From: Azolla caroliniana
Lineage: Eukaryota > Polypodiophyta
DNA: 64,000 bases
Assembly (NCBI GenBank): GCA_043228905.1
Contig: JBHGNT010000013.1
Span: 496,001 to 560,000, forward strand
Reading direction: 5' to 3'
The position numbers and the translations under genes are program-made. The notes beneath the pieces are model-generated. The model made no database searches. It saw only the letters and a program-made list of their open reading frames with translations, and was not told the DNA's origin. The first letter of the stretch is position 1, and each line of letters begins with the position of its first letter. Below, piece after piece: positions 1 to 11,551 of this stretch.

Positions 1-20
1 TACAAGTCGCGGCCGATGGG

Positions 21-785
21 ATGTATGAAGGCCTGCCGCTCTTTCCAAGGTTCCATCACCGCATGACCTGCCCCAGCCAGTTCAGTGATGGATCTGAAGA
101 ATCAGGAGAAGAGCAAGAGGATGCATATGGTGATGGTCATGGCCATGGCCATGGCGATAGCGATGGCGGCAAGAATGAGGGACAGGGCGAGCATTACGAG
201 GGCCATGATGATGGTGATAGCGATGGCGATGATGATGATGATGCGTATGTGGATCCAGATGTGGGCTATGGTGATGAAGCTCACGAGGGTGAGGGAACCG
301 ATGGCGATGAGCAGAAGCTGTATGATGATGGCATGGAGGATCGGGACGATGAGGAAGAAGATGAGATTGACTGCAGGCAGCAGGAGCAGGAAGAAGAGGA
401 TAGTGATGATGGTGATGGTGATGGTGATGGTGATGGTGATGGTGATGATGATGGTGATGGCCATGAGGTCAAATTGTATGAAGGCAATGAATCTGAGTTT
501 GAGAAGGTTTATGATGAGCACAAGGATGTGTTATTGGACCATGTTCTACGTGGCTATGTCTTTGTGGAAGCCCGGGGGGCTAACGATCGAGGAGGAGATG
601 CGCTCACGGTCCATCACAAGCTCAACATTAATGGTGGTAATTATGTTAATGATGATGTTAATGATGATGTTAATGATGATGTTAATGATGATGATAATGA
701 GGATTATGGTGGTGATGGTGACCATCATGATCATCTGGTTGGGGAGGAGGATAGTTATGTTCTTGTCAACATAGATAGTCAATGA
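21..785 (+). CDS. Acidic Asp/Gly/Glu-rich low-complexity reading frame, function unknown
   Basis: I do not recognise this protein. An ATG at 21 opens a 254-codon frame ending in TGA, and the frame is also open back to the window edge, so this could be the last exon of a longer gene. The product is extremely acidic. It has runs of Asp alternating with Gly around residues 130-150, encoded by a (GATGGT)n tract, and four copies of Val-Asn-Asp-Asp around residues 211-226, encoded by a 12-base repeat. A less repetitive stretch between them (about 152-205) contains HEVKLYEGNESEFEKVYDEH and looks more like normal protein. There are no membrane segments or known catalytic motifs. The other frames over the same repeats are also open, a warning that simple repeats alone can keep a frame open. 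It may be a real acidic protein or a repeat artefact. Confidence 0.3.
   Translation: MYEGLPLFPRFHHRMTCPSQFSDGSEESGEEQEDAYGDGHGHGHGDSDGGKNEGQGEHYEGHDDGDSDGDDDDDAYVDPDVGYGDEAHEGEGTDGDEQKLYDDGMEDRDDEEEDEIDCRQQEQEEEDSDDGDGDGDGDGDGDDDGDGHEVKLYEGNESEFEKVYDEHKDVLLDHVLRGYVFVEARGANDRGGDALTVHHKLNINGGNYVNDDVNDDVNDDVNDDDNEDYGGDGDHHDHLVGEEDSYVLVNIDSQ
402..460. repeat. (GATGGT)n minisatellite
   Basis: Tandem GATGGT units with occasional GATGAT, inside the acidic frame, encoding alternating Asp and Gly. Confidence 0.9.
644..692. repeat. 12-bp tandem repeat (GTTAATGATGAT), four copies
   Basis: Four near-perfect GTTAATGATGAT units, in frame with the acidic reading frame, encoding Val-Asn-Asp-Asp repeats. 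Confidence 0.9.
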
Positions 786-865
786 GGTGGTGAGCACACT
801 CAGTACCTAGTGAAAGTTGGTTGGTTATGTGGTTGGGACAAAAATGTGTATAGACAAAAGTAGTA

Positions 866-868
<3 letters not shown>

Positions 869-921
<53 letters not shown>
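869..921. repeat. (GA)n microsatellite
   Basis: About 26 uninterrupted AG dinucleotides. One of more than a dozen GA/CT tracts in this window. No retroelement end was recognised beside it. Confidence 0.97.
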
Positions 922-923
<2 letters not shown>

Positions 924-2414
924 AACATCATATATTAGAAACCATGTGATCCACTTACTAAACTTCACTAGAATGGATTATGTACATAAAGTAGATCATG
1001 AGGACCCATCTATTATTATATATGTAATATATAAATGCTTGTATTTTGCATTTTCTCTCTTCAAAGAGTCTTATGAATGTTGTCATTTCTCGAACTTAAT
1101 ACATACTTGCGAATGTTTTCGTTTCTCGAACTACAAAACCAAAGCTTATACACACTTTGCTTGCACGTGTGGGAAACGCTCACCTAAGGGATGAATCGGC
1201 ATTCTATCTTTCCATGTGTACATCACATGCATTTTAAGAGATGAGGGTAAATCTAAGAAACATGGAAAAAACTTTCCATATGTATATATGGGCATCGATG
1301 TTTAATAGGATATTAAAGATTAACCATCGATTATCCAATTCTTCACATTTTTATTAGATGCATGACATTAACAATATGTTTTGTGTTTATATGTAGTTAT
1401 CTCTAGAAGTATTTTCTAGCATAATATAGATTAAGATCGCAATATGGGACTGTGAATTAAGCGACCCAAGTTGAAGACAAACACGTCCATCATATTATGA
1501 ACATATGACATGTCAAGCACAATAGTTCATGTTGGAGGGGTAGGGGGCACTTTTTCCTTAGCTTTATGTCACAATAATCAAGATATGTGGCTCATGGTGG
1601 GTCGGGGGACACTTTTTTGGGTATACCATATATGTATATTGAATGTACAAATAATGCAAATATATCATTGCCTTAATACTACATATGGTCTTCAGTAGTG
1701 GGACATAGTCTCTTGGCTTTGATCCCCCTTAAGCACAACATAGTTGATGAGATAGAGGTAGTTTTCTCCAAAAGTATAGTACGATTTGAAGAACCAAAAT
1801 GTCACATCGATAAAGGAGGATCAGAAGGAAGACATTAGTTCTCGCCACGTGATATAATAGTTAACACATGAAAATATAATGCCAATATTTACATTAGTTT
1901 TAAATTTGTTGCACATGTCCCAATTGTTTTCTTCAATCGTGTCTATGGGGAGGGTTTTTGTGGGACCCTCCATCAACCTCATCCCTCCCACATGTGACAC
2001 TATATGGTGACGAGGGATCGTTTGCCTCCTTTAAAATACGTATAATTTGTTATGGTGGACTAGGTGGACGATGATAACATTTAAAAGTATACTATAATCA
2101 ATCCAACATATGCATCATAGATATCTATTTCGAGTTGGTTGTGGTTAGATGATTCAATATAACAGAAATGTGTCGCCGCAATTGTTCACCTTGGCTATGG
2201 CTCAAACCTAGAGTTCACCAATCAATTACCGCGTGATTTGATGGAATTACTTAATTTGTAGCCACTTGTGCATATAGCCAAAGTGCATGAGGACATTATT
2301 TTGGAGTTAGTTTGATTTCATTAGAATAATCAATATGGTTTTAATATTCTCTCAATTTTAAACTAGGTTAAGCCAAGTGATGAGAGAGGAGTAGATGAAT
2401 AGGATTTTGTTAGT
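922..2414. other. AT-rich intergenic DNA
   Basis: No convincing gene, RNA gene or mobile-element domain seen. Short open frames (for example 1510-1698) have no recognisable motif and no coding character. Confidence 0.5.
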
Positions 2415-2595
2415 GAAAATATGTATATAATAGAGACAAGAAAAGTTGAATTTCGAACCCAAGGCCTAGGATTAAGTAGTCTTACTACTTACCATTAGGG
2501 TAAACTAAACTGCTAATTACAATTAGCAATAAAGATTAAGTGGGCTTATTACTTACTATTAGGTTAAGCTAAATTGCTAATTACAATTAGTAATA
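2415..2595 (+). mobile_element. SINE remnant (3' half), third copy of the tRNA-derived SINE
   Basis: The stretch from about 2425 resembles the 3' half of the SINE at 16195-16421. Shared landmarks are a tract containing TATATAATAGAGA, the palindrome-like TTTCGAACCCAA, and ACTTACCATTAGGGTAA near the end. The 5' half with the Pol III boxes is absent. The last part is duplicated in tandem (about 2495-2540 and 2545-2595, both with TTGCTAATTACAATTAG-like sequence). It is an old copy. Confidence 0.45.
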
Positions 2596-2659
2596 AAGAC
2601 AGAACACAGAGACAACGATATGCATAGACAGAGATATCAATCAGACCATGGAATCACCA

Positions 2660-3010
2660 CCAACAAGAAATTGCTAATTTCCTCTGCCTCTGCTTCTTCC
2701 TGCACTTCCACAAAACCCTAAACCAAATCATAAATTTAACGCGATCAACCCTAAACCAAAACCCTAATTGCTAATTTCCTCTGCAGGAAATGGCTCTAAT
2801 TCTGATGGTCAGGTGAGTAGATCTGCCGGACGATCTGCAGCAATTCCCTCCTCATCACTGTCATTGCCGTCTTCTTTGTGGGAAGAATTGGGTGACATCG
2901 GAGATGTGTCAGATCGGAGAAAAGGTATGTGCCCTGCCTCTTGAACGTTTTTCCATAGCTGACCTTGGCCAGATTTTCTCTTTCGAGACATGGAAGTTTG
3001 TGCTTAATGA

Positions 3011-3049
<39 letters not shown>

Positions 3050-4130
3050 TTTCCTTCTCCCTCCATCAGAGGGACCTTCTGAAATCAGGACAATGTAACC
3101 ACTTTGTTAATCCACATATAGAGATGCTATAATATTGTGGCAGCAGAGACGTCGGAAATACCATAACCATATGGCAATAGATTCCTTGAGATGCGGCATC
3201 TATGGCAAGAGTATTCTGATTCTAGCATTGAAGAGAAGATGCAGGCATAGAAAGAATTGAAATTGAATGAAGGGAAACCCTCTTGTGAAAGAAATGTAGA
3301 GCGATCCTTCCCGAGTGTCTGTTTACAGAACCTCTTGTTGCGAAAGGCGCACAGTATCTTATTGCAAAGGGAAACATCAAAGCCTCACATTCTCACCGGA
3401 TTGGATTTTTATCAGCAGAATCCCCATCTCCGATATATATATATATATATATATATATCAATATGAATCTGTTAAAAACATAGAATGAATATCTTTGGAA
3501 GTGATATGAGAAGATAACTCAGAGGTGTCTCGGAACAAAAAAGCTAAGGAGACACTCCCCAGAAATAAGAAAGTGAAATGCATCAAGAAAAAGCTCAATG
3601 AGAATCTCCAACAGGACGTCAACAGAGTGAATGAAGAGCTAGATCTTTGTCCAATGGGTGAGAACAATGTTGATGAGGTCCAGAAGAGTGATGAAACAAA
3701 AATAAATATGAGACACAAGGTTCAGGCCGAAGAGCAAGCTGCATTGCAAAAAACAGTGAAGAAGATCTGGTGATGAGAACAAACCTGAATGAGGAAGATT
3801 ATCTTGCTGAGAAAGAGATGCATGACATTCTAGATGATTAAGGACCACTCTGAAACACAGGAGAAACATTCTAAGCAGAAGAGAAAGAAATCAAAAGCAA
3901 GAAATCATTCTCTTGAAATCTTGCAACCTTAATGGAGGATTTTCGCAACTTGAAATTGCTAATCTGTCAAAAAATTCAAGAAAAGCTCTGGTTTCAGTCC
4001 CTCCAGCAGCATTGAGCTTTCCATTCTCAGGGATTCATTTACTGTCTGCGGTAAAGTATTCTCTGATTGTTTGTCATGGGGATGGATCACATCTTCAAAT
4101 ATGGAGCATACAACTCATAGTCAAGTAGCA
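2660..4130 (+). pseudogene. Possible eroded plant gene, identity unknown
   Basis: Three telo-box-like AAACCCTAA motifs (2712-2722, 2747-2757, 2758-2767) precede a splice-acceptor-like CTCTGCAG and an open frame from about 2787 to 2922 that reads as ordinary Ser-rich protein (SSLWEELGDIGDVSDRRK) and ends at AAAAG|GTATGT, a good donor. Downstream, 3525-3773 is a Lys/Glu-rich frame (for example KKVKCIKKKLNENLQQDVNR) and 3913-4128 another open stretch. I could not join them into one gene, and stop codons lie between them. A (GA)n tract (3014-3043) and a (TA)n tract (3437-3458) interrupt it. It may be a decayed nuclear-protein gene. The identity is not recognised. Confidence 0.22.
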
Positions 4131-4217
4131 TGAGGTGCTACTTAACTAAGGTGATAGTTTTAACTATAATTACTAGAAGACATTATAATTTTTCTACAGG
4201 ATAAAACTCTTAGTTGA

Positions 4218-4331
4218 CTAATCGTTCATGAGCTCCCACCCTTCTTGCTCATCATCCTCGTCAGTGTCGTCTTGAACTCTATAGATCTTTGTGTCCTTGC
4301 TCATGCAAAGGATATCATTTCCAAAACTCAT
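4218..4331 (-). CDS. Short acidic C-terminal-like exon fragment, unknown
   Basis: A 37-residue frame (MSFGNDILCMSKDTK...EGWELMND) ends in TAG. It looks like the acidic tail of a protein rather than random sequence, but no neighbouring exon was found. It could equally be part of an eroded transposon. Confidence 0.15.
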   Translation of the reverse strand: MSFGNDILCMSKDTKIYRVQDDTDEDDEQEGWELMND

Positions 4332-4489
4332 CACAAGACGTTGTCGTGAGTTACACACATTTAGCAACGAGACTACTAGGAACCTAAACCAACAACGATG
4401 ATTTTGATGGAGTTAATTATTACGATATTTTCCCTAAATATTAGTTGCATGTAGGTGTTTGATCTCTTGGAATGTCTCGTTGAGTTCAC

Positions 4490-4910
4490 ACATAACTCTA
4501 ATTTATGTGTATTGAATGTGTCTATGTTCTTAAGTAGGAGATGTGTGTCAAGGTATATGTGTATGTCGGTTTGTCTATGTTTATATGTATATGTGTGTAC
4601 GTATATATGTGGATTTAATATGCGGAAGTGTGTAAATATGTATGTATGTATGTGCGCGTAAGTAAATGTGTATGTACATAGGTATATAATTATGGTTGTT
4701 CATAGGTATGTCACATGTGTATGTTCAAATATATATTTGTGTGTATGTACTTTGTATGTTTTAAGTGTTCATGTATGTCTGTATGTGCAAATATGTTTAT
4801 GCTAATGTATACATGTGATTGTGCAAGTATGGCTTTGTGTATGCATGAAGTATGTGGGTTGGTTTGTGTGTGTGTTGCAAGCTTATATATTTTATTTGTC
4901 TTATATAGGG
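4490..4910. repeat. Degenerate TG/TATG-rich simple-sequence tract
   Basis: Irregular TGTATG and TGTGTA repeats keep several frames open on both strands. There are no protein-like motifs. Confidence 0.7.
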
Positions 4911-5479
4911 GTGTAGGCATATAATTTTGTGTAAAGTGGAAGGCCGTTGAGTAACAACAAGAGGGTCAACAATCCCCTCATGCAATGGGCTAGTGATGAT
5001 TCATTTGGCTAGCCTTTAGCATTGTCCTTCGTACGGATAGCACACTAGGCCTCGTGTGCTACATTCGTTTCACTTGGGTCGTCGTCCTTTTCTCTCCATG
5101 CACCTTGGATCGCTTGTTGGTTGTCAACGGGTTGGGTACCAAGCAACTGCAGGTTTCCCTCTTTTCCTTCCGTGTGAAGGCAATGCACGAAGATTCTCCT
5201 ATTTCGTGTGTTGGTGAGTGCATGATGTTTGTCCTCCTTTGAGCATGAGCTTCCTCTTCTTTATATGTTAAGGCACACAAACCCTTTTCTCTTTCGTATG
5301 TTCTAACATATGAGCCTTGTATGTTATAACACATGTCTCTCTGTGTTTTGTTTCACACGAATCCTTGTGTATCAAGATTTTCAATGACCCTTTGCCTTTA
5401 GATGGAGATTTTACTTGGTGTCCTTGAAAACACAAACGTTGTCCACTTGGCTAAGCACTCAGTCTCTTGGGATTCTACA

Positions 5480-6080
5480 CCTCCATGTTTGAGAGAGTTG
5501 TTATGTATGCTCAAAGATTGCACATTGTAGAAGGCATCCCATGTGTTTGACAACGAGCACCATGACTTGGATCTTCAAGTCCAACCTCATTTTCAACCCC
5601 TTCAACTATTGAATGATGTTATGGCAACCAAGTTAAGCTTCCTTTATTTCAAACTCTAAAACCTTGCATGAGGTTTACCTTGTTTGATTTAGTGCTCTCC
5701 TTGTTTGCGTCATGCAATTTGTTCCACATCTCTCCTGAGGTTTGGCAATCGATTGAAAGTTTAATGATGTTCTCAAGATGAAGTTGGGTCATTAACATCA
5801 CAAGGTAGTCAAGATCCTCACAGTCTTCATTTGTCATGTCGGTGGGTTTCTTCTGATTGACAAAATTCTGTTTCCACCTTTGAATTAATACATCTCAATT
5901 GTCATTCTTCCAAGGGGTGGCGAAGCGTGCATTGTAATACTTTTGAAACTCCTAGCCTTCTCATTATGAAGTTCCCTTGAGTGCTTCCCATTTGCAATTA
6001 GTCACTTATTTATGTGTGATGAGATCGAGAAAATGACAATTGTCTTTGAGTGATTGAGTTCCCATCTTAGGTTCCATTTT
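5480..6080 (-). mobile_element. Ty1/copia gag remnant, antisense
   Basis: On the minus strand, 5649-5837 encodes a fragment with DLDYLVMLMTQLHLENI followed by EMWNKLHDANKES, the pattern of a copia Gag N-terminal domain (UBN2-type). Flanking sequence in the same orientation continues with stops. No LTRs were identified. It is independent of the copia element that starts at 6369, which is in the opposite orientation. Confidence 0.45.
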
Positions 6081-6368
6081 TTCAACACTCAATTAATCTT
6101 CTATTTCTCTTCTTCTCTTGTGAGTGTTCCTTTTGAGCATTATTGAGTCTTCCAAACTTCTTCATCGTTAACCTATTGTACTTGAACTTGTCAATCTAAT
6201 ACACCTTGTTGGAGTTAGAGCAACCCAAATATGAACTAAGCCCTCAAGACCTAAAGATTTTACACCAAAAAGAATGCAAACAATGGAAAGATCACAATGG
6301 TAACACAACACTCAAAGACACAATGAGATAGTACACGTAGAAGGTAGCTTTACTATTTATAATAGTTT

Positions 6369-6631
6369 TTTTGAGAATCAAACCCAACTTCCGCAATGGA
6401 ATGGCTTTCACACTAGCAATGCACACACTAGGCTAGTTTTGTAAATAGCAAAAAGGGTAGTTGGTATTTAAACCAACCTTTTGTAACTTAGTTACTATTG
6501 GATGTAATTTTATAATTTGCTAATATAGCTTCTTATTCCAAGCTCTCTCTCTCTCTCCTGCTTACCTTACGAACACACACACACAGTTCACTTCCGTTGC
6601 ACAAGATCACCAACACTCACGCTTCTTTACA
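6369..6631 (+). repeat. 5' LTR of copia element 1
   Basis: This 263-bp LTR has an uninterrupted CT tract at 6543-6557 flanked by CCAAG and CTGCTTACC. That makes it the empty-site reference for the LINE insertion in the right LTR. Confidence 0.85.
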
Positions 6632-6644
6632 TGGTATCAAAGCG
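6632..6644 (+). promoter_or_regulatory. Primer-binding site of copia element 1
   Basis: TGGTATCAAAGCG lies directly after the left LTR. It matches the usual plant copia initiator-Met tRNA site (TGGTATCAGAGC) with a G-to-A change. Confidence 0.75.
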
Positions 6645-6730
6645 AATAGTTTTCTGATCAAGGTTATTCAACCATGTTATGTCTCACGCTGACAACCAAA
6701 ACACAATCGGCTCAACGATAGAGGAGAAAA

Positions 6731-7068
6731 ATGAACACTCAGATGGGAAGCGTTCTGCCCACAGAGAAACTCGACATATTGAACTTTGCATCTTGGGAAT
6801 ACAAGATGCACCAATATCTTGTTGGTCAAGGATATTGGAGTTATATATCGAGGGAGCTCAAGAAACGCAACCGAACCCAACACACGTCGATTACCCAACA
6901 TGGGAGCAAGTGGCAAGCCATGTGTTGCATTGTCTTGCATCATGCGTTCATGATCACATGCTCATATATATTCGAGAGGCAAAAACACCAAAAGAATCTT
7001 GGGGCAATCTCACGAAGATTTTTGTGACCAATACGGCTCATGTAAACTTCAACTCTGAGAGAAGTTGA
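6731..7068 (+). pseudogene. copia element 1 gag, frameshifted
   Basis: The first frame carries LDILNFASWEYKMHQYLVGQ, typical of the copia Gag N-terminus. Near 6860 the reading shifts to the overlapping frame with PTWEQVASHVLHCLASCVHDH and TPKESWGNLTKIFV, the UBN2-like part. Further remnants continue to about 7490 with stops. It is non-functional. Confidence 0.7.
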
Positions 7069-7795
7069 ACAATATACAACAAAGGGATATGTCGATCACT
7101 AGCTATACCTTGAAGATCAAGGAGCCGTGTGATGCCCTTGGATCAATTAATGTCATCATCGACAATGATGAAATGGTGCAAATATGCCTTGGCGGCCTAG
7201 CACCACGATTCAACACGATTTGATCGGCCATTCTTGCAAGGGAGAATCCTCCCTCCTTTTTCGACCTTCAATCGATATTGTTGGTTGAAGAAAATCATGT
7301 CGAACAAAGGAGCAATGCGCCTAATGGTTATATGCTCTACTCCCAATGGGATGAGGGAAGAGGATTCGATCGAGGAAACAAAGACCGATTCGGCCAAGAC
7401 TGACAAGGTCAGCCAACCCGAGAACGCAATTCCCACCATTAGCAAGAGACAAGGTCAGCCAACTCGAGTTATATTCATGGATTATAATTAGCAGTATCTT
7501 GATAAATGCCAAAGCTTATATTTGGCCTTGTTTTTTATAATATATATTTGTGGAGATGAAACAATATTATGTACTATCTGTATACTGCCTCCGGGCCTTT
7601 TATTAATACCAATGGAGCATATGTTTTATGGAAAAAAAAAAACAAGGCATGTAAGTGCGGTTCAACAATGAAGGGTGCTTCATTGAAAAAGACAATTGAC
7701 TCATAGCTCACGGTCGACGAGAAGGCCGAATGTTCATCCTCGGGTCGAACAAGGTGAATTCAACCATGTTTGCAAAAGGCCTCAAAGTCGAAACC

Positions 7796-8519
7796 AACTT
7801 GAAACTATGGCACAAGAGAATCATCCTTAAGGGAATGCAGTCGAAAGGAGTCGTCATCGAACTCCCGACTTTTACCGAAAAGGAGATTGCAGGCGTATGT
7901 GAAGCCTGCCAATTCGGTAAACAACACCGACAATCGTTCTCGAAAGAGGAACGTGAGCAAAGGGATCCTAGATGTAGTATATTCAGATGTATGGGAACCA
8001 ACACAGACAACCACATTCGGCGAATGCCAATATTATGTCACGTTCATCGATGACTTCTCCAGGCACACTTGGATCTACCCTATGCGGCAAAAGAGTGAAG
8101 TTCTAAGACACTTCCAAACATTTAAGAACGAAGTCGAAAAAGGCACAAATTGGCATGTCCGATGCCTTCAATCAGATGGGGGCAAGGAGTACTACTCAGA
8201 CGAATTTACAACTTATCTCCAAAAGGAAGGAATTCGATGAGAATTCTCGTGCCGACACACACCTCAACAAAACGGCGTAGCCGAATGAAAGAATTGGCAC
8301 ATAGTAGAGGTGGCAAGGGCAATGATGAACAAGAAGAACCTGCCGAACTCATACTGGGAAGAATCGGTTAACACAAGTGTCTACCTCATGAACAGGTGTA
8401 CAAACTCTAAGGTACATGACGTCACACCCCACGAGAAGTTCTTCGGAAAGAAGCCGGATTTATCCCACGTCAGGATATTCGGCTCAATCGCTTATGTACA
8501 TATTCCCACCGAGAAGTGA
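7796..8519 (+). pseudogene. copia element 1 GAG-pre-integrase and integrase, broken
   Basis: A pre-integrase segment (LKLWHKRIILKGMQSKGVV, then CEACQFGKQHRQSF) is followed in another frame by the integrase core: YVTFIDDFSRHTWIYP, then LQSDGGKEYYSDEFTTYL, and after a stop the Q-N-G-V-A-E signature region and SVYLMNRCTNSKVHDV. At least one frameshift and two stops separate these parts. It is a dead copy. Confidence 0.75.
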
Positions 8520-8854
8520 CAAAAGCTTAATCCCAAGTCGAAGAAATGTATCCTTGTAGGGTACTCACTTAAACAAAAGGGGTACAAGTGTTATGACCCA
8601 GCTATCCGAAAAGTTTGAGTGAGTCGTGACGTCATCTTCGACGAATCGGCATCCTGGTATGAACCAGCGCGACAACTCTGACACCAACCCCAGTTGACCC
8701 GAACTCGGCGGACCAAGAGATCGAAGACGAAAGTCGATTTCGACACATATTCGAAGAAAATCCAATAACGACCAGATTGACTGAACCTCAAGACCCGTCG
8801 AGCGATCAAAGCACAACTCGGCCAACTCCGAAGTTGGACAAATGAAAGGCCAAA

Positions 8855-9876
8855 ATGCCGAAGTACGAAGATCCAGTCGATAACGAGTCTACTCACTCCC
8901 TCGACAGTGAGTTCGAAGCCCTTGATGTCCCAGTTATCCGGACAAATAGAGTTAAGAAAGCCATAGCTACTGCAAACGAGAAGCTCTATCGCTCCACTTT
9001 AGAGAAAAACCCAGTCAGTCGATTCGGCTACGATGACTCTATGGCATATCATTATGCCTTTATGATGAAGGTGGCGACCATCCAAGAACCAGAAACTTTT
9101 TCCGAAACAGCCAAGGATCCACAATGGGTCGAAGCCATGACCAAGGAAATGCATGCACTTTGCAAAAACGAGACATGGGATCTCAGTCCCTGCTCCACAC
9201 ACAAGAAAGCGATCGGTTGCCGGTGGATCTACAAGGTCAAATAGAATGTTGATGGCTCGGTCAACCACTACAAGGCACAACTCGTAGCTAAGGGATATGC
9301 TCAAACACATAGTCAATTATGACGAGACCTTTTACCCGGTGGCAAAAATGACAATTGTTGAGACAAGCAATGTTCTCGTAGTTGCTAAAGGTTGGCATCT
9401 CCATCATCAAATGGACGTAAAGAACGCCTTTCCTCAAGGTGAGTTAGAAGAGGAGGTTTTCATGATTCAACCCCCTGGTTTAGAATCGACCAAGCATCTG
9501 ACCACAATCAGCTGACTCAAGAAGCCATTGTACGGACTCAAGCAAGCAATTGCGTGCTTGGCACTCGAAGATCACTCAGTATCTTCATCAAATCGGCTTC
9601 TGAATGTCGAAATTGGATAATTCCCTCTACATTAGAAGCGAATCGAACAACCTGATTGTCATCATCCTTTACGTAGATGATCTAGTCATCGGAGGAAAGA
9701 ATCTAGCTGACATCAATAAGGTCAAATCACTCCTATCAGGCATATTCAAAATGAAAGATATGCATGAGCTCCATTACTTCCTCGGTATCGAAGTAATTCG
9801 TACATCAGTCGGGATATTGATCTCCCAACGACACTACATTCTCAATTTACTCTACAAGTTCGGAATGACTGAGTGA
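8855..9876 (+). pseudogene. copia element 1 reverse transcriptase, broken
   Basis: Recognisable RT blocks: DPQWVEAMTKEMHALCKNET, GCRWIYKVK followed by a stop, LVAKGYAQ, MDVKNAFPQGELEEEVF (catalytic Asp block), and IILYVDDLVIGG with the YVDD active-site motif at about 9670. Several stops and a frameshift near 9570-9600 inactivate it. Confidence 0.8.
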
Positions 9877-9888
9877 AAACCTCTATCA

Positions 9889-10590
9889 ATCCCCCTCGAT
9901 TGCAACCTTAAGCTCGATGTTGACTTAGGAACAAAAGAGTGTGAGCCGACTGAATATCGTCAACTAATCGGTATCTTAATCTATCTAACCATCACACGAC
10001 CCGACCTCAGCTATTCGGTCGGTCTCTTAGCCAATTCATGCAGAACCCTCAAAATTTTCATCTCGATTGCGCTAAGAGAGTACTCAAGTACGTTCGTGGG
10101 ACAATGGATTTTGGCATCTTGTATAAGTCGAACACGATCATTCGACTCAAAGGGTACATAGATGCTCATTGGGGCGGCTATAAAGCCAATAGACGATCAA
10201 CATCGGGATTCGACTTCTCCCTCGACAATGGAGCCATCTCGTGGAGTAGCAAGAAGTAGCCGACAGTTGCATCGTTGAGCACAGAAGCTGAATATAGGGG
10301 CGCGACCGTCGTCGCATGTGAAGCCATGTGGTTCAAAAGAATTTCGAAGTATTTGGTCATTTCTATCAACTTAGGATCTGATTCTCCTGTACTACAACAA
10401 CATGAGGAATATTCATTTGGCTCGGAACCCCGTGTTCCACGTGCGCATGAATATCGAAGTACACTATCACTTCATCCGAGAGCACATCCAGGCTGGAGAT
10501 GTTGACCTGCAGCACATTAGCACAAATCTTCAAGTTGTCGACATATTCACAAAAGCCTTAGGAGTCGACAAGCTCGAGCAATTTACATAG
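9889..10590 (+). pseudogene. copia element 1 RT C-terminus and RNase H, broken
   Basis: Contains TEYRQLIGILIYLTITRPD, then RVLKYVRGTMDFGILYKS, YIDAHWGGYKANRRSTSGF and STEAEYRGATVVACEA of the RNase H domain. It ends with VDIFTKALGVDKLEQF, the usual copia Pol C-terminus. Frameshifts lie near 10030 and 10380, and a stop at about 10258. Confidence 0.78.
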
Positions 10591-10866
10591 GACCTAGGTC
10601 TAACGATATGTGCATTGCCAAGCTTGAGGGGGAGTACAACAACCGACGAGTACAACGTAGCACCCGAATAGTAGCCAATCGGGTAATCAGTGGACACAAG
10701 CCGACCAAGGGGAGTTGAAAAAAAGCCACATAAATCAAACGAGTCGAAACGATCAAAGCCGAGCCAACCGACTATTCGGCCATAGAGCCGAGAAATCTAA
10801 AAAGTTGAAACGAACCGAATGACAAGACAATCTCTCTGATGATCGGAAGTTGCGTTCGAAAGGGTG

Positions 10867-11069
10867 TGTTGAGAATCAAATCGAACTTCCCCAGTGGAAT
10901 GGCTTGCACACTAGTTGTGGACACACTAAGCTAGTTTTGTAAATAGCAAAAAAGGTTAGTTGCCCTAGGATAGTTGGTATTTAAACCAACCTGTTGTAAC
11001 TTCGTTATTGTTGGATGTAATTTTATCATTTGCTAATATAGTTTCTTGTTCCAAGCTCTCTCTCTCTCA
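10867..11069 (+). repeat. 3' LTR of copia element 1, first part
   Basis: Begins TGTTGAGAATC and aligns with 6369-6557 of the left LTR up to and including the CT tract, with a small extra segment near 10960. The rest of this LTR lies at 13391-13507, beyond a nested LINE. Confidence 0.85.
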
Positions 11070-11119
11070 GCGTATTCCATGTGACTCTCTCTCTCTCATC
11101 CTCTCTCTCATCCTCTCTC

Positions 11120-11425
11120 TTTGTAACGACTCTTTCCGTTGTTGTTGCCATCTATTGTTGTCGCCGTTGTCGTCCTTTGTTGTCGCCGCTATCATCACCT
11201 ATTGTCACCGCCGTCTGCTACCATTGTTGTTGTAGTTGTCCACGCCGTCGTCATCTGACGTCTGCCAAGTGTCGTCGTCGCCCGACGTCAGTCGTCGTCG
11301 TCGTCGTCATCTTCGTCTACCGTCGTTGGTTCTTGACCGTCGTCGTCTCCGCCGTTGTCGGGTGTAGTCGTTGCCGTTGTTGTCATTGTCGGTCACCGCT
11401 ATCACCTACACTTTTGATGACTTCA
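11120..11425. repeat. GTC/GTT trinucleotide-rich tract in the LINE B 5' region
   Basis: Imperfect runs of CGTCGTCGTC and TTGTTGTTG lie between the CT-rich start and the first LINE B reading frame. Open frames across it are repeat artefacts. Confidence 0.75.
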
Positions 11426-11551
11426 TCGATTGGGTAAACGAGCGAGCGTACATGTGCTTCTACACTCGAACTTAGCGCGCAAGGCATCGATGCCCAACTA
11501 AGTTTTTCTGTCCTTTTTGTCTTTTCTTTCTTCTATCTTTGGAATTACAAC

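Noticed and set aside
85-774. Second plus-strand frame rich in Met over the acidic ORF
   Set aside because: It is a shifted reading of GATGGT/GATGAT repeats. Met-rich output has no plausible protein character.
817-1194. Open frame with a long Arg-Glu repeat over the (GA)n tract
   Set aside because: The frame is kept open by the dinucleotide repeat only. The flanks have no protein-like sequence. The same applies to similar frames at 2892-3098, 33382-33570 and 59540-59764.
4455-4924. Overlapping frames on both strands with Cys/Val/Tyr or His/Thr repeats
   Set aside because: Produced by TATG/TGTG simple sequence. There are no domains.
11008-11437. Ser/Val/Cys-rich frames over the CT and GTC repeats
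   Set aside because: Repeat artefacts in the LINE B 5' region.
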